Notes: generated by a model not told the origin, from the sequence alone. A stretch of DNA of 64,000 bases from Shinella sp032095155 (GCF_049199905.1 NZ_JBLZPK010000011.1:194572-258571), one strand, 5' to 3'. Shown: positions 34,109-44,160, numbered from the stretch's first letter. Numbers and translations: made by a program.

Positions 34109-35620
34109 ATGGAGGGCGTCGGCTTCTATTCCTTGTTCATGGTCGCCGATCGGGTCAGTGTGATATCCCGCCGTGCTGGCGAGGGCGAGGCTTGGAAATG
34201 GTCTTCCGACGGCAAGGGGAGTTATCGCGTCGTAGCCGTCGATCTCGCTGACGCGCCGGCGAGGGGAACGCGTGTCATTCTGCATCTCATGGAGGATGCT
34301 AAAAAGTATACCAGCAAATGGACGGTTGAGAAGATCATTCGTGATCAATCCGGCCACGTGCCCGTTCCTGTCCGTCTCGTTGAGAAAGAGGGCGCCGAAC
34401 CGTCACAGGTCTCTGATGGCGCAGCGCTTTGGACCAAGCAGAAGAGCGAGATATCCAAGGAGGAATACGACGATTTTTATCGTAGTGTTTCGAGACAGTA
34501 CGAGGAGCCGCTGGCGAACGTGCATTTCCGCGCTGAGGGACGCCACGAATATACGACGCTTGCCTTCATTCCCAGTGCTCAACCATTCGACCTGTTCGAT
34601 CCAGACCGACACGGTAGGATGAAGCTATATGTGAAGCGCGTCTTCATTACTGACGAAGCTGAGTTGCTACCACGCTATCTGCGGTTCGTCCGTGGCATCG
34701 TTGACACCTCGGATCTGCCGCTTAACATCTCCCGGGAGATGATCCAGGAAAGTCCCGTGCTTGCCGCTATCAAAAAGGGCGTGACGAGCCGAATTCTTTC
34801 CGCCCTGGAGAAGATGGCCGAAGGCGAAGCCGAGACGTTCTCCAAGATCTGGGATCTGTTCGGCGCGATTCTTAAGGAAGGTATCTACGACGACTTCGAA
34901 CGGCGCGCGCAGTTGCTGAAGCTTGCGCGCTTCCGTAGTACCGTGTCCGACGAGGCAACCCGGAGCCTGGGCGACTACCTAGCTGGAATGAAGGAGGGGC
35001 AGTCGGCGATCTATTACATCACCGGCTCCAGTCTCGACCAACTGAAATCGTCGCCGCAACTAGAGGGTTTTCGGGCCAAGGGTATCGAAGTCCTTCTTCT
35101 TACAGATGGCGTAGACAGTTTCTGGCCGACCAACGCCTCTGATTTCGAGGGCAAGCCTTTTAAATCCGTCACCCAGGGTCTTGCCGATCTAAAAGCTGTG
35201 ACCGGCGAAGGCAGCACCGATGAGGAGGGGCGGCAAGCTTCTCCCGAAGTTACCGCTTTCATCGATTTCGCTCGAAGCACCCTCGGTGAGGAAATCGCTG
35301 ACGTGCGGGTTTCCGATCGGCTGACCGAAAGCCCGGTCTGCCTTGTCGCATCGGAACATGGACTCGATCGCCAGCTCGAAAAACTCCTCCAAGGGGCAGG
35401 GCGGTTGCAGACAGCATCGAAGCCGATCCTCGAGATCAATGCGCAAAGCGAGCTTGTTAAAAGCATCGCATCGGTGGGCGACCAAACGTTTCGCGAGGAT
35501 GCGGCGTGGCTTTTGCTGGATGAAGCACGCATTCTTGATGGGGACAAGCCCACCGATCCACGCGCGTTTGCTGACCGGCAAGATAGACTGTTTGCGCTTG
35601 CAATCGGGCACGGCAATTAG
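34109..35620 (+). pseudogene. htpG: HtpG/Hsp90 chaperone, N-terminally truncated
   Basis: About 500 residues homologous to HtpG from the glycine-rich lid GVGFYSLFMVADRV to the C-terminal dimerisation domain. The middle domain is intact (FIPSAQPFDLFDP, LYVKRVFITD, LPRYLRFVRGIVDTSDLPLN and NISREMIQES). The first about 115 residues, which carry the catalytic Glu, the Asn of the nucleotide site and the DxGxG motif, are missing and not present upstream. ATG 34109 could start a shortened protein, but it would not bind ATP in the normal way. Long and uninterrupted otherwise, so the truncation may be recent, or the product is kept for another use. Confidence 0.82.
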
Positions 35621-35628
35621 CAGGTCTT

Positions 35629-35655
35629 GGCGAGGTGGTCTTCGACTGCCTCGCC
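35629..35655 (+). terminator. GC hairpin after htpG
   Basis: GGCGAGG (35629-35635) and CCTCGCC (35649-35655) form a 7-bp stem with a 13-base loop, nine bases after the stop. No T-tract follows, so termination would be weak or Rho-aided. Confidence 0.35.
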
Positions 35656-35830
35656 AGAAGGCCTCGGAAGTGGACGTAGATCAACATGATCGCTGAACGT
35701 TCCGCACACTCTGGCAATGGAAAGCAATGCAGGTCGTCACCAGTCCACCGAGTCATTGCGGACGAAGCTTGAGCCGATCTCTAAATCTTTCAACTGGCTT
35801 CGACTTGGCAGCTCGACGGTTCGGCTCCCT

Positions 35831-37414
35831 TCAAGAGCGCGACAACAGGAAGTCTGCGCAGCGCTCCGCGATCATAATGCAGGGGGCATTCGTGTTGCCG
35901 CTCACGAGCGTCGGCATGATCGAGGCGTCTGCGATGCGCAGGCGCGGGATGCCCTGCACCCGCAACCGATTATCGACGACCGAGAGCTCGTCCCGACCCA
36001 TCCGGCAGGTCCCGGCCGGGTGATAGACAGTTTTGGCATTGGCCCGCGCATGCGCCTCGAAGTCCGCATCGGACGACTTCTCGTGCTTGGGTGCCAGTTC
36101 CCGGAAGCCAAGGGCCTTCATGGCGGGAGCGGCGAGAATCGCGCGCGAAAGCTTGATGCCGCGCACCAGGGTGTCGACGTCTTCCTGCGCGACCAGGTTG
36201 TTCCCGACGAAATGGATCGGGTCCTCGACCCTGTCGCTGCGCAGCGAAACCTTACCGCGTGAGACGGGACGCAGGATGCAGGGATTGATCGAGACGCCGT
36301 GGCCCTCCATCTGACCGCGCGTGGCATCGCCCACGAGGGTCGGCGTGACGTGGATCTGGATATCGGGCCGCCCGCAGCCGCTCGTGTCGATGAAACCGCC
36401 GCTTTCCACCACATTCGACGACAAGAGGCCGGACCGCCCGAACAGGTAGCGAAGCCCATTTACGACGGCCTTGAGGCCCTTGTCCTGGTCCTTCAGCGAG
36501 ATCGGCCGATCGGTGATGCCGTAGACGGAAACGGCGATGTGGTCCTGGAAGTTTTCGCCAACACCGGGGAGGTCGCGCACAACCGTGATGCCATGCTGCG
36601 CCAGCATCTCGCCCGGGCCGATGCCGGACAGCATCAGGATTTTCGGCGTGGCGAGCGCTCCGGCGCACAGGATGACCTCCTCTTTCGCCCGCGCCTCGAA
36701 CATGCTGCCGTCCCGCCGGCGATAGGCAAGGCCCGCCGCCGTGCCGTTCTCCAGGAGGATCTTCGTTGCGATGCACTCCGTGGCGATCTCGAGGAGAGGG
36801 GAGCGGCGCACCGTCTTCAAGTAGGTCGCCGCCGTGGAACCGCGGCGGGCATTCACGGTCGTCGTCTGGTAGAAGCCGACGCCGTCCTGCCGCGCGCCGT
36901 TGAAATCGTGCGAATAGGCAAGGCCGGCCTGTTGCGCGGCCCGGACGAAGGCCGCGCTGATCGGGTGGCGGAAGCGGGGCTCGGAGACCTTCAGCGGGCC
37001 GCCGGTGCCGTGATAATCGTCGGCGAGAACCTCGTTGTCCTCCGAACGGCGGAAGACCGGCAGCACATCCTCGTATCCCCAGCCCTCGCAGCCGAGATCG
37101 CGCCAGGTGTCATAGTCCTCGGCCTGGCCGCGAATGTAGATCATCGCGTTGACGGACGAGCCGCCGCCGAGCGTCCTGCCCTGCGGCACGAGCAGGACCC
37201 GGTTGTTGGCGCCCGGCTCCGGCTCGGTGGCGTACATGAACGTCCGCCGGGTGCCGAGAACCTTCACGAAGGTGGCGGGGATGTGGATATAGGGCGTGTT
37301 GTCGGGAGGCCCCGCTTCGAGAAGCAGGACGCTCTTGCCTGCCGTCACGAGCCGGTTTGCCAGAACGCAGCCGGACGATCCGCCACCGGCGATGATGTAG
37401 TCGTAGCTCTTCAT
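35831..37414 (-). CDS. GMC-family FAD-dependent oxidoreductase (choline/alcohol dehydrogenase type)
   Basis: 527 residues, usual for the family. The Rossmann FAD motif IAGGGSSGCVLANRL begins at about residue 8. GMC signature 1 appears as LGGGSSVNAMIYIRGQ, signature 2 near GALATPKILMLSGIGP, and the catalytic region HPAGTCRMG lies near residue 463, with a second active-site Asn in SGNTNAPCIM. It oxidises a primary alcohol to an aldehyde, passing electrons to a quinone or oxygen. It is the last gene of the eight-gene minus operon, seven bases after the aldehyde dehydrogenase, which would take its product. Substrate unknown; BetA is a near relative. Confidence 0.9.
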   Translation of the reverse strand: MKSYDYIIAGGGSSGCVLANRLVTAGKSVLLLEAGPPDNTPYIHIPATFVKVLGTRRTFMYATEPEPGANNRVLLVPQGRTLGGGSSVNAMIYIRGQAEDYDTWRDLGCEGWGYEDVLPVFRRSEDNEVLADDYHGTGGPLKVSEPRFRHPISAAFVRAAQQAGLAYSHDFNGARQDGVGFYQTTTVNARRGSTAATYLKTVRRSPLLEIATECIATKILLENGTAAGLAYRRRDGSMFEARAKEEVILCAGALATPKILMLSGIGPGEMLAQHGITVVRDLPGVGENFQDHIAVSVYGITDRPISLKDQDKGLKAVVNGLRYLFGRSGLLSSNVVESGGFIDTSGCGRPDIQIHVTPTLVGDATRGQMEGHGVSINPCILRPVSRGKVSLRSDRVEDPIHFVGNNLVAQEDVDTLVRGIKLSRAILAAPAMKALGFRELAPKHEKSSDADFEAHARANAKTVYHPAGTCRMGRDELSVVDNRLRVQGIPRLRIADASIMPTLVSGNTNAPCIMIAERCADFLLSRS

Positions 37415-37421
37415 CGGGCGC

Positions 37422-38852
37422 TCACAGGCCGATATGGCTGACGAACTTCGTCGTCAGATAGGCGTCCAGCGTTTCGCTGCCACCCTCGCTGCCATAGCCG
37501 CTCTCCTTGAGACCGCCAAAGGGCGTTTCCGCGGCAGCGAGGCCGAAATGGTTGATCGAGACCATGCCGGCTTCAAGCTCTGTCGAAAACCGGTCAGCCG
37601 TCGCGAGCGAGCGCGTGAAGCCGAAGGCGGCGAGGCCAAAGGGCAGGCGGTTGGACCGCCGGATCGCCTCGTCGATACTGGAGACGGGCACGAGCGCCGC
37701 GAGCGGGCCGAATGGCTCGTCATTCATGACCGCTGCGTCTTCCGGCACGTCGCTAAGCACCGTCGGCTCGAAGAAATACCCGCTGTTGCCGATGCGCTTG
37801 CCGCCGCATTCCAGGCGTGCGCCATGCGAGACGGCGTCGTCCACGAAGCGCGCCATCGCATCGAGCCGCCGGGCGTGCGTGAGCGGGCCCATCTGGACCC
37901 CGTCCGACAGGCCGTCGCCGACCTTGATGGCGCGCGCGCCGGCCACGAAGCCCGACCGGAAGGCGTCGTAGACGTCTTCCTCGATGTAGAAGCGGGTAGG
38001 CGCTGCGCAGACCTGACCGGCATTGCGGTATTTGAGCATCAGGCCCAGCTTGACGGCGGCGTCGATATCCGCGTCCCTCGCGACGATGTAGGGCGCATGG
38101 CCGCCGAGCTCCATCGTCGCGCGCTTGACCCCGGCCGCGGCGATCGCCCCGAGCTTCTTGCCGACCGGAACGGAGCCGGTGAACGAGATCTTGCGGATGA
38201 CCGGCGAGGCGATCAGGTGCTCGGAAACCTCAGCCGCCGGTCCGAAGACGATGCCGAGCACGCCTGCCGGCAAGCCGGCATCCTGGAAAGCGCGGGAAAG
38301 CGCGATACAGGCCGACGGTGCTTCCTCCGGCGGTTTGGCGATGATCGAGCACCCGCTGGCGAGCGCGGCGGCGACCTTGCGCACGAGCTGGTTGATCGGG
38401 AAATTCCAAGGGGTGAACGCGGCGACCGGGCCCACGGGCTCGCGCAGCACTATCTGGCGTGCGCCGGGCACGCGCGCGGGGATGACGCGGCCATAGGCGC
38501 GCCGACCCTCCTCGGCATGCCACTCGATATGCTCGGCGGCGGCATTCGCCTCGCCGCGCGCCTCAGTGATCGGCTTTCCCTGCTCCCGGGACATGAGCTG
38601 CGCCATGGTTTCGGCACGCTCGCGCACAAGCGCCGCCGCCCTGTGCAGGATTTTCGCGCGCTCGATGGCGGCGGTCCTGCGCCAGGTTTCAAAACCCTGC
38701 TGCGCCGCTTCCAGCGCCGCGTCGAGGTCGGCGCGCTCGCACAAGGCCAGTTGCGCGATCACCTCGCCGGTTGCCGGATTGTGGACCCCGGCCGATCGGT
38801 TGCCGGCGGGCGCACGCCATTCGCCGTTGATGAGAAGCGGTTTATCCAGCAT
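37422..38852 (-). CDS. NAD(P)-dependent aldehyde dehydrogenase (succinate-semialdehyde dehydrogenase-like)
   Basis: 476 residues. The catalytic Cys282 is in NAGQVCAAPTRF and the general-base Glu in MELGGHAP. The cofactor-binding FTPWNFPINQLVRKVAAALA and the late EPFGPLAALVP fit the GabD/AldA branch. It should oxidise a semialdehyde, plausibly that made by the aminotransferase in the divergent operon or by the GMC enzyme. Its start overlaps the end of the nitronate-monooxygenase-like gene, so it is translationally coupled in the minus operon. Confidence 0.92.
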   Translation of the reverse strand: MLDKPLLINGEWRAPAGNRSAGVHNPATGEVIAQLALCERADLDAALEAAQQGFETWRRTAAIERAKILHRAAALVRERAETMAQLMSREQGKPITEARGEANAAAEHIEWHAEEGRRAYGRVIPARVPGARQIVLREPVGPVAAFTPWNFPINQLVRKVAAALASGCSIIAKPPEEAPSACIALSRAFQDAGLPAGVLGIVFGPAAEVSEHLIASPVIRKISFTGSVPVGKKLGAIAAAGVKRATMELGGHAPYIVARDADIDAAVKLGLMLKYRNAGQVCAAPTRFYIEEDVYDAFRSGFVAGARAIKVGDGLSDGVQMGPLTHARRLDAMARFVDDAVSHGARLECGGKRIGNSGYFFEPTVLSDVPEDAAVMNDEPFGPLAALVPVSSIDEAIRRSNRLPFGLAAFGFTRSLATADRFSTELEAGMVSINHFGLAAAETPFGGLKESGYGSEGGSETLDAYLTTKFVSHIGL

Positions 38853-39831
38853 GGCTCAGTCCTTCATGAGAGCGTATCATGGGCCGGGGCAGGGCGGCGA
38901 GCGCCGCCCCGTAGTCCCGTGCGATGGCGGCGACGATATCCGCCGCCGGTAGGATGTCGTCGACGAGGCCTGCGCTCTGGCCGGCCTCGACCTTGCCGTT
39001 CTCGACATCGCCGTCGAAGGCCGCGGCCTTGAGCGAAGCGGCGGAAAAAAGCGCCTTGCGCTCCTCGAACTGCCGTCCTTCCGCTTCCGCCGCTTGCATC
39101 CGTTCGCCAAAACCGTTGCGCAGGATGCGGACCATGCCGAGGCCATGGCCGACCACCATCGTGTCGGTGACGGAGGCGGACAGCAGGCGCTCGCTGTAGG
39201 CGGCATGCAGGCGCGCCTCGCAGGACAGCATGAAGCGCGTGCCGAACTGCGCCGCGCCGGCCCCCAGCGCCAGGGCGGCGGCAAGGCCATATCCATCGGC
39301 AAAGCCGCCGCTGAGGATGAGCGGCATGCCTGGCACGGCCCTTGCGATCGCACGGCCGAGAACGAGCGTGGAGACGAGGTCGGGCGGAGGGTGGCCGCCG
39401 GCTTCCCCGCCGACGGCGATGAGGCCGTCGACGCCGGCCGCCGCCGCCTTGACGGCATGCTCCGCACCGGCGACCACATGCAGGCAGACGGTGCCAATGG
39501 CCTTGAACCGCTCGAGGTAGCGCTTCGGCCCGCCCTGGGAAGCGATGAGCACGGGCACCCGCTTTTCGACGAGGAGGTCCATGATCTCGTCGGCGCCCTT
39601 GCGGTAGAGCGGCAGGTTGACGGCGAACGGCCTGTCCGTGCCCGCCCGCACCGCATCGATCGCCGCGGCGAGGTCGTTCGCATACATGGGACCGGCGGCG
39701 ACCACACCGAGACCGCCGGCGGTCGACACGGCAAGCGGCAGGGCCGCGTTGGACGATGCCCATGACATGCCGGCCTGGATGATCGGCAGGTCGATGCCGA
39801 GGAGCCGCGTCACATCGGTTTCTATCCGCAT
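38842..39831 (-). CDS. Nitronate-monooxygenase-family FMN enzyme
   Basis: 329 residues of the 2-nitropropane dioxygenase/NMO TIM-barrel family. Marks include LLGIDLPIIQAGMSWAS at the N-terminus, DGLIAVGGEAGGH around the phosphate and FMN site, LSGGFADGYGLAAALALGAG and AAQFGTRFMLSCEA. Family members oxidise alkyl nitronates or, as in FabK-like branches, reduce enoyl thioesters. Among fatty-acid-type genes an enoyl reductase role is as likely as nitronate oxidation. Sits four bases after the acyl-CoA synthetase. Confidence 0.85.
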   Translation of the reverse strand: MRIETDVTRLLGIDLPIIQAGMSWASSNAALPLAVSTAGGLGVVAAGPMYANDLAAAIDAVRAGTDRPFAVNLPLYRKGADEIMDLLVEKRVPVLIASQGGPKRYLERFKAIGTVCLHVVAGAEHAVKAAAAGVDGLIAVGGEAGGHPPPDLVSTLVLGRAIARAVPGMPLILSGGFADGYGLAAALALGAGAAQFGTRFMLSCEARLHAAYSERLLSASVTDTMVVGHGLGMVRILRNGFGERMQAAEAEGRQFEERKALFSAASLKAAAFDGDVENGKVEAGQSAGLVDDILPAADIVAAIARDYGAALAALPRPMIRSHEGLSHAG

Positions 39832-39835
39832 GGGG

Positions 39836-41458
39836 TCACGCTCCGATCAGCTTGCGGGCGTGTTCGGCGAGCCGCTTCTTCTGGATCTTGGCGCTTGCCG
39901 TAATGCCGATCGCTTCGAAGCTCTCGACGATCCAGACATGGCGCGGCACCTTGAACCCGGCCATGTTGGATTTCGCCCAGTCCATGATCTCCTCCGGTTC
40001 GGCCTTGGCACCCTCCCTCAGGATGACGAAGGCACCACACACCTCGACGAGGCGCTCGTCCGGCACGCCAACCACTGCCGCCTGGCGGATCGCCGCATGG
40101 CGATGCAGGACATTCTCCACATCGGCCGGCGAGACGTTCTCGCCGCCGACGCGCACGATCTCCTTGACGCGGCCGAGGAAGGTCAGCCTGCCGTTCTCGT
40201 CCAGCGCGCCGAGATCGCCGGTGGACAGCCAGCCGTCGGCCGAGAGCGCGGCCCGCGTTTCGACGGGCTTGTCGAAATACTCCCGCATGACGCTCCAGCC
40301 GCGCACGAGGATTTCCCCCGGTTCGCCGCAAGCGGCATCCTTGCCGTCTTCCTTAACGATGCGCACATCGATGCCCGGTTGCGGTCGCATGGCGGCCGAT
40401 ATGCGGACGGCCTCCGGCTCCCACCAAGAGGATTGCGCGACGTTGGGCGCGGCTTCGGAAAGTCCGTAGCCGACGACGCATTCGCGCGCGCCGAGCTCGT
40501 CGATGACGCGGGCGACGATGGTCGGCGAGGCAGCGAGCCAAGCACCGCGAAGAACGAGGCGGCGCTCTGGGCGCTCGGGATGGCTGAGCAGCATCAGCGC
40601 CATCGTGTCGTTGCCGGAAAAATGCGTGCAGCGCTCGGCCTCCATCAGGCGCAGGGCCTCGCCCGGCTCGAACCGGTCCATGGAGACGAGCGTCGCCATG
40701 TGCTGGAGGCAGGAGAGGATGGAGAGGGTCGTGCCTGCGACGTGGAAGAACGGCCGGGCGCTATGGAACCGGTCGCCGACGCGAAGGCCCATGCGATGAC
40801 CGGAGACGAAGGCGTTGCCTAGCATGCTGCGCTGGGTCAGGAGAACGCCTTTCGGAAAGGATGTGGTGCCGGACGTATACTGGATGAGCAGCGGGTCGTC
40901 GGCCTCGCCCCGTGCCTGCGCGGGCGCGGTTCCGCTTGCGAGCAGGGCCTCCCACGCAATGGCCGCGGGCGGCACGTCCTCTCCGATGACGATCAGTTGC
41001 TTGAGATCCGGAAGGGCGGGGATGGGCAGCCGGTCGGTGAGCGCGGGGTCGATCTGCCGCAGCAGGCCGATAAAATCGATCTTGAGGAACCGGTCGCACA
41101 GGATGAGGCGTGAGACCTTCGACTGGGAAAGCGCATAGGCCATCTCGTCGGCGACGAAACGGGTGTTGATCGGCACGGTCACCGCGCCGAGCGAGCCGAT
41201 CGCCAGAAAGATCGCCACCCAGCGCGTGGAATTGCCGAGGCAAAGGCCGATGTGCTCGCCCTTCCGCACGCCCTGCGTCGCCAGTCCGTCGCGGATGCGT
41301 GCGACCTCCGCGGCGAGCGCGGCATAGGTCAGCCGCCCGTCCGCCGCGACGACGGCCTCCACATCGCCGGCAACGGTTGCGGCCCGCGTCAGTGCGGCGG
41401 AGATCGACGTTGCGCAGAGCGCGTCGATATCGAAGGGAGTGCCGTTGTCAGAGATCAT
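39836..41458 (-). CDS. AMP-dependent acyl-CoA synthetase/ligase
   Basis: 540 residues, complete. The AMP motif reads IQYTSGTTSFPKGVLLTQ, the A5 region is GYGLSEAAPN, A7 is WLSTGDLG, and A8 is RVKEIVRVGGENVSPADVE. The catalytic Lys is near the C-terminus in SAKIQKK. It activates a carboxylic acid with ATP and CoA and so should supply the CoA ester for the hydratases, CoA transferase and lyase of the operon. The chain type cannot be read from sequence. Its start overlaps the enoyl-CoA hydratase stop. Confidence 0.92.
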   Translation of the reverse strand: MISDNGTPFDIDALCATSISAALTRAATVAGDVEAVVAADGRLTYAALAAEVARIRDGLATQGVRKGEHIGLCLGNSTRWVAIFLAIGSLGAVTVPINTRFVADEMAYALSQSKVSRLILCDRFLKIDFIGLLRQIDPALTDRLPIPALPDLKQLIVIGEDVPPAAIAWEALLASGTAPAQARGEADDPLLIQYTSGTTSFPKGVLLTQRSMLGNAFVSGHRMGLRVGDRFHSARPFFHVAGTTLSILSCLQHMATLVSMDRFEPGEALRLMEAERCTHFSGNDTMALMLLSHPERPERRLVLRGAWLAASPTIVARVIDELGARECVVGYGLSEAAPNVAQSSWWEPEAVRISAAMRPQPGIDVRIVKEDGKDAACGEPGEILVRGWSVMREYFDKPVETRAALSADGWLSTGDLGALDENGRLTFLGRVKEIVRVGGENVSPADVENVLHRHAAIRQAAVVGVPDERLVEVCGAFVILREGAKAEPEEIMDWAKSNMAGFKVPRHVWIVESFEAIGITASAKIQKKRLAEHARKLIGA

Positions 41459-42227
41459 GAGTTTCCTTGCCTCCGACGCTTTTTGCGAAGCGGTTCAGGC
41501 CGTCGCGCCAACCGCCGTCGGCCAGGCACCGTTCGATCGCGGCCATTTCGACGCGGATTCCGTTGTTGAGGTCGGTTTCGCTGCCGAGATCCACCGCCTG
41601 CTTGGTTAGCGCCATGGCAAGCGGCGGCGCGGCGGCGATCGCCTCGGCGATGCCGGCGATGGTTTCGGCCAGGGCCTCCGCCGGCACGATGCGAGCGACG
41701 AGGCCAAGCTGATAGGCCTCCTCGACCGGCATGATGCGGCCGGTGAACAGAAGTTCCTTGGCCCGCATCTTGCCGATCGTGCGTTGCAGGCGCTGCGTTG
41801 CGCCGACGGTGCCCCATTGCGGCTCGGGGAAGCGGAAGGTCGTCTTGTCCGATGCGATCACGAAGTCACAGCTCATCAGGATCTCGCCGCCGGAGCCGAC
41901 CACGGGGCCTTGTGTTGCCGCGACCACCGGCTTGCGGCAGCGGGCAATGGCGTCGTAGGCGGCAAACGAGGCGCGGCGCCGGGCGATCACCCAGGCCTCG
42001 TCCCGGCCGTTACGCTCCTTCAGGTCCGCTCCGGCGCAGAAGACAGAACCGTTTGCCGAAAGCACGACGGCGCGGATGTCGGCATCGGCATCGAGCGCCT
42101 CGAAGGTCTCCTTCAGCGCAAGGCACATCGGCAGGTTGAGGGCGTTGCGCGCTTCCGCGCGGTCGAGGACCACATGGGCGACACCCGCCTCGCGCCGCAG
42201 GAGAACCGGGGGTTTTGCGTTGCTCAT
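41448..42227 (-). CDS. Enoyl-CoA hydratase/isomerase family protein (copy 1)
   Basis: 259 residues of the crotonase fold. CoA and oxyanion-hole segments are FCAGADLKERNG and TQGPVVGSGGEILMSCDF; the backbone amides of these form the thioester pocket. Conserved RLQRTIGKMRAKELLFTGR follows. It hydrates, isomerises or otherwise acts on an enoyl-CoA. The second copy at 43414-44160 is clearly different in sequence, so two steps or two substrates are likely. Overlaps both neighbours by one to a few bases. Confidence 0.9.
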   Translation of the reverse strand: MSNAKPPVLLRREAGVAHVVLDRAEARNALNLPMCLALKETFEALDADADIRAVVLSANGSVFCAGADLKERNGRDEAWVIARRRASFAAYDAIARCRKPVVAATQGPVVGSGGEILMSCDFVIASDKTTFRFPEPQWGTVGATQRLQRTIGKMRAKELLFTGRIMPVEEAYQLGLVARIVPAEALAETIAGIAEAIAAAPPLAMALTKQAVDLGSETDLNNGIRVEMAAIERCLADGGWRDGLNRFAKSVGGKETHDL

Positions 42228-43414
42228 CAGATCACTCCCTCATTCCTCAGCCGATCAATGGTCTCGGCCGCCATGCCCAGCTCCCCGGCAAGCAGCGCCG
42301 CCGTGTCCGCACCGAGCGTCGGCGGACAGCCAATTGCGGGATCCTCGTAACCCGCAAAGCGCAACGGCGTGCGCAAGGCGCGCACGGCGCCCTCCTCCGG
42401 ATGGTCGAACGTGCCGACGGCGCCGCGGGCCTCGCTGTGGGGATCGCTCAGGATCTCGCGGACCGTATTCACCTCGCCGGCCGGCACGCCGCGGTCTCGC
42501 AGCTCCTCGGCGAGCGGTCCGCGGTCGCGCTGTGCGATCGCCTGCCGCATGCCCGCCATCACCCGTTCGCGGGCGGCGACGCGGGCCGCGTTCTTCCCCA
42601 AGGCGGCGTCGGCGGCAAGATCCTCGAGGCCGAGGACCCCGCAGATAGCGTCCCAGTGCTGGTCGCTGCCACTGATATGCAGCCATCCCCCATCGGCGCA
42701 CCGGAACGCCGCGGAGGGAACACGGCCCGGATGCTCCGTTCCCGAGCGGCCGATATCCTCGTCCAGCGCAAAGAGGCGGGCGGCGGCAAGCGCAAGCAGG
42801 CTGGTCTGGACGTCCATCATCGACAGGTCGACATGGCATCCCCGGCCGCTGCGCCCGCGCCCGACCAGCCCCGTCAGGATCGCGATTGCGATCCACAGGC
42901 CCGAGGTCATGTCGGAGACCGGAATGCCCGCCTTGGCGGGCGGCGCGTCCGAATGGCCCGTGAGATGCATGATGCCAGAGAGCGCCTGGAAGATCGTGTC
43001 GTAACCATTGCGCAGGCGATAGGGCCCGGTCTGCCCGAAGCCGGTGTTCGAGACATAAACGAGGCCGGGATTGCGGCGGGAGAGGACGTCGTAGCCGAGG
43101 TTGAAGCGGTCCATCTCGCCTGGCAGGTAGTTCTCCAGAACGACATCGTGCGTCTCCGCCAGCCTGGCGGCGATCTCTTGTCCTTCCGGCGATTTCAGGT
43201 TCAGCGTCATGGATCGCTTGGCGCGGTTGAACGCGAAGAAATAGGCGCTTTCGCCGCGGGGTAACCGTGGCTCGAACAGGCGGGATTCATCGCCCGTGCC
43301 CGGCCGCTCAACCTTCGTCACCTCCGCGCCGAGCTCGGCAAGGATCTGGGTCGCCATGGGGCCGGCGAGAACGCGGGAAAAGTCGAGGATGCGGATGCCT
43401 TCCAGCGGCTTCAT
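42227..43414 (-). CDS. Class III CoA-transferase (CaiB/BaiF family)
   Basis: 395 residues from the ATG at 43414, chosen because GGAGGA lies six bases upstream; an ATG at 43420 overlaps the ribosome site. The N-terminal GIRILDFSRVLAGPMATQIL and LGAEVTKVERPG are typical, and the catalytic Asp is in GIPVSDMTSGLW. ENYLPGEMDRFNLGYD is the usual conserved segment. It moves CoA between acids, for example from succinyl-CoA. SUGCT of this family makes glutaryl- or HMG-CoA, which is notable beside an HMG-CoA-lyase-like gene. Stop and start overlaps tie it to both enoyl-CoA hydratases. Confidence 0.92.
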   Translation of the reverse strand: MKPLEGIRILDFSRVLAGPMATQILAELGAEVTKVERPGTGDESRLFEPRLPRGESAYFFAFNRAKRSMTLNLKSPEGQEIAARLAETHDVVLENYLPGEMDRFNLGYDVLSRRNPGLVYVSNTGFGQTGPYRLRNGYDTIFQALSGIMHLTGHSDAPPAKAGIPVSDMTSGLWIAIAILTGLVGRGRSGRGCHVDLSMMDVQTSLLALAAARLFALDEDIGRSGTEHPGRVPSAAFRCADGGWLHISGSDQHWDAICGVLGLEDLAADAALGKNAARVAARERVMAGMRQAIAQRDRGPLAEELRDRGVPAGEVNTVREILSDPHSEARGAVGTFDHPEEGAVRALRTPLRFAGYEDPAIGCPPTLGADTAALLAGELGMAAETIDRLRNEGVI

Positions 43415-44160
43415 CAGCATTCCTCCCGGAAGCTGCGCATCTGCGCGTTGACGGTGCGCCCGGCGGCCATAGCCTCGTCATAGGGGAGGTCGGCGACGCG
43501 GTAGTACAGCGACTTGACGGCGGCCATCGCCTTCGGATGGGCGTCCGCCCATTGACCGGAGATCTCCAGCGCCGCCTCGACGACCGCCTCCGGCGCGACG
43601 ATCCGGTTGACGAGGCCGAGGGCACGTGCCTCTTCCGCGCCGATGAGGCGGCCGAGGCTGACCATCTCGAAGGCCGCCTTGCGTCCGAGCGAGCGTTGCA
43701 GGCCGGTCATCACCAGGGCCGGCACGATGGAATGCTTCAGCTCGGGATAGCCGAATTTCAGGTCCGTGCCGGCGACCATCATGTCGCAACCGATCGCCAG
43801 TCCCGCGCCGCCGCCGACGGCCGCGCCGCGTACGGCCGAAACGACCGGTTTGGAAAGGCGCTGCATCATCGCCTGGGTCCGGCACGTGAGGTCGGCGCGC
43901 TTTTCCACGAGGTCCTGGTTGGCCGGTGTCAGGGTGGAGAACTCCGCAAGGTCCGCTCCCGCGCAAAAGGCCCGCCCCGTCCCCGTCAGCACAATCGCCC
44001 GCACGGTCTCGTCGGCGTCTGCGGCAAGCATCGCGTCGTGCAGCGCCTGCGTCAGGGCCGTGTCGAGGGCATTCAGCTTGTCAGGCCGGTTGAGCGAGAG
44101 GATGCGGACCGGGCCGCGGTCTTCGCTGATGAGGATTGGTGAAGCATAAGTCTGTGTCAT
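43414..44160 (-). CDS. Enoyl-CoA hydratase/isomerase family protein (copy 2)
   Basis: 248 residues from ATG 44160, which overlaps the stop of the lyase gene (ATGA). Crotonase segments are FCAGADLAEFSTL and RGAAVGGGAGLAIGCDM, with LGRKAAFEMVSLGRLIGAEE after them. Its stop (TGATG) overlaps the CoA-transferase start. It probably carries out a step between CoA transfer and lyase cleavage, but hydration, isomerisation and hydrolysis are all known in the fold. Confidence 0.9.
   Translation of the reverse strand: MTQTYASPILISEDRGPVRILSLNRPDKLNALDTALTQALHDAMLAADADETVRAIVLTGTGRAFCAGADLAEFSTLTPANQDLVEKRADLTCRTQAMMQRLSKPVVSAVRGAAVGGGAGLAIGCDMMVAGTDLKFGYPELKHSIVPALVMTGLQRSLGRKAAFEMVSLGRLIGAEEARALGLVNRIVAPEAVVEAALEISGQWADAHPKAMAAVKSLYYRVADLPYDEAMAAGRTVNAQMRSFREEC

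Noticed and set aside
36299..37441. 380-codon plus-strand frame opposite the GMC oxidoreductase
   Set aside because: Antisense of a protein with all family motifs; no domain of its own.
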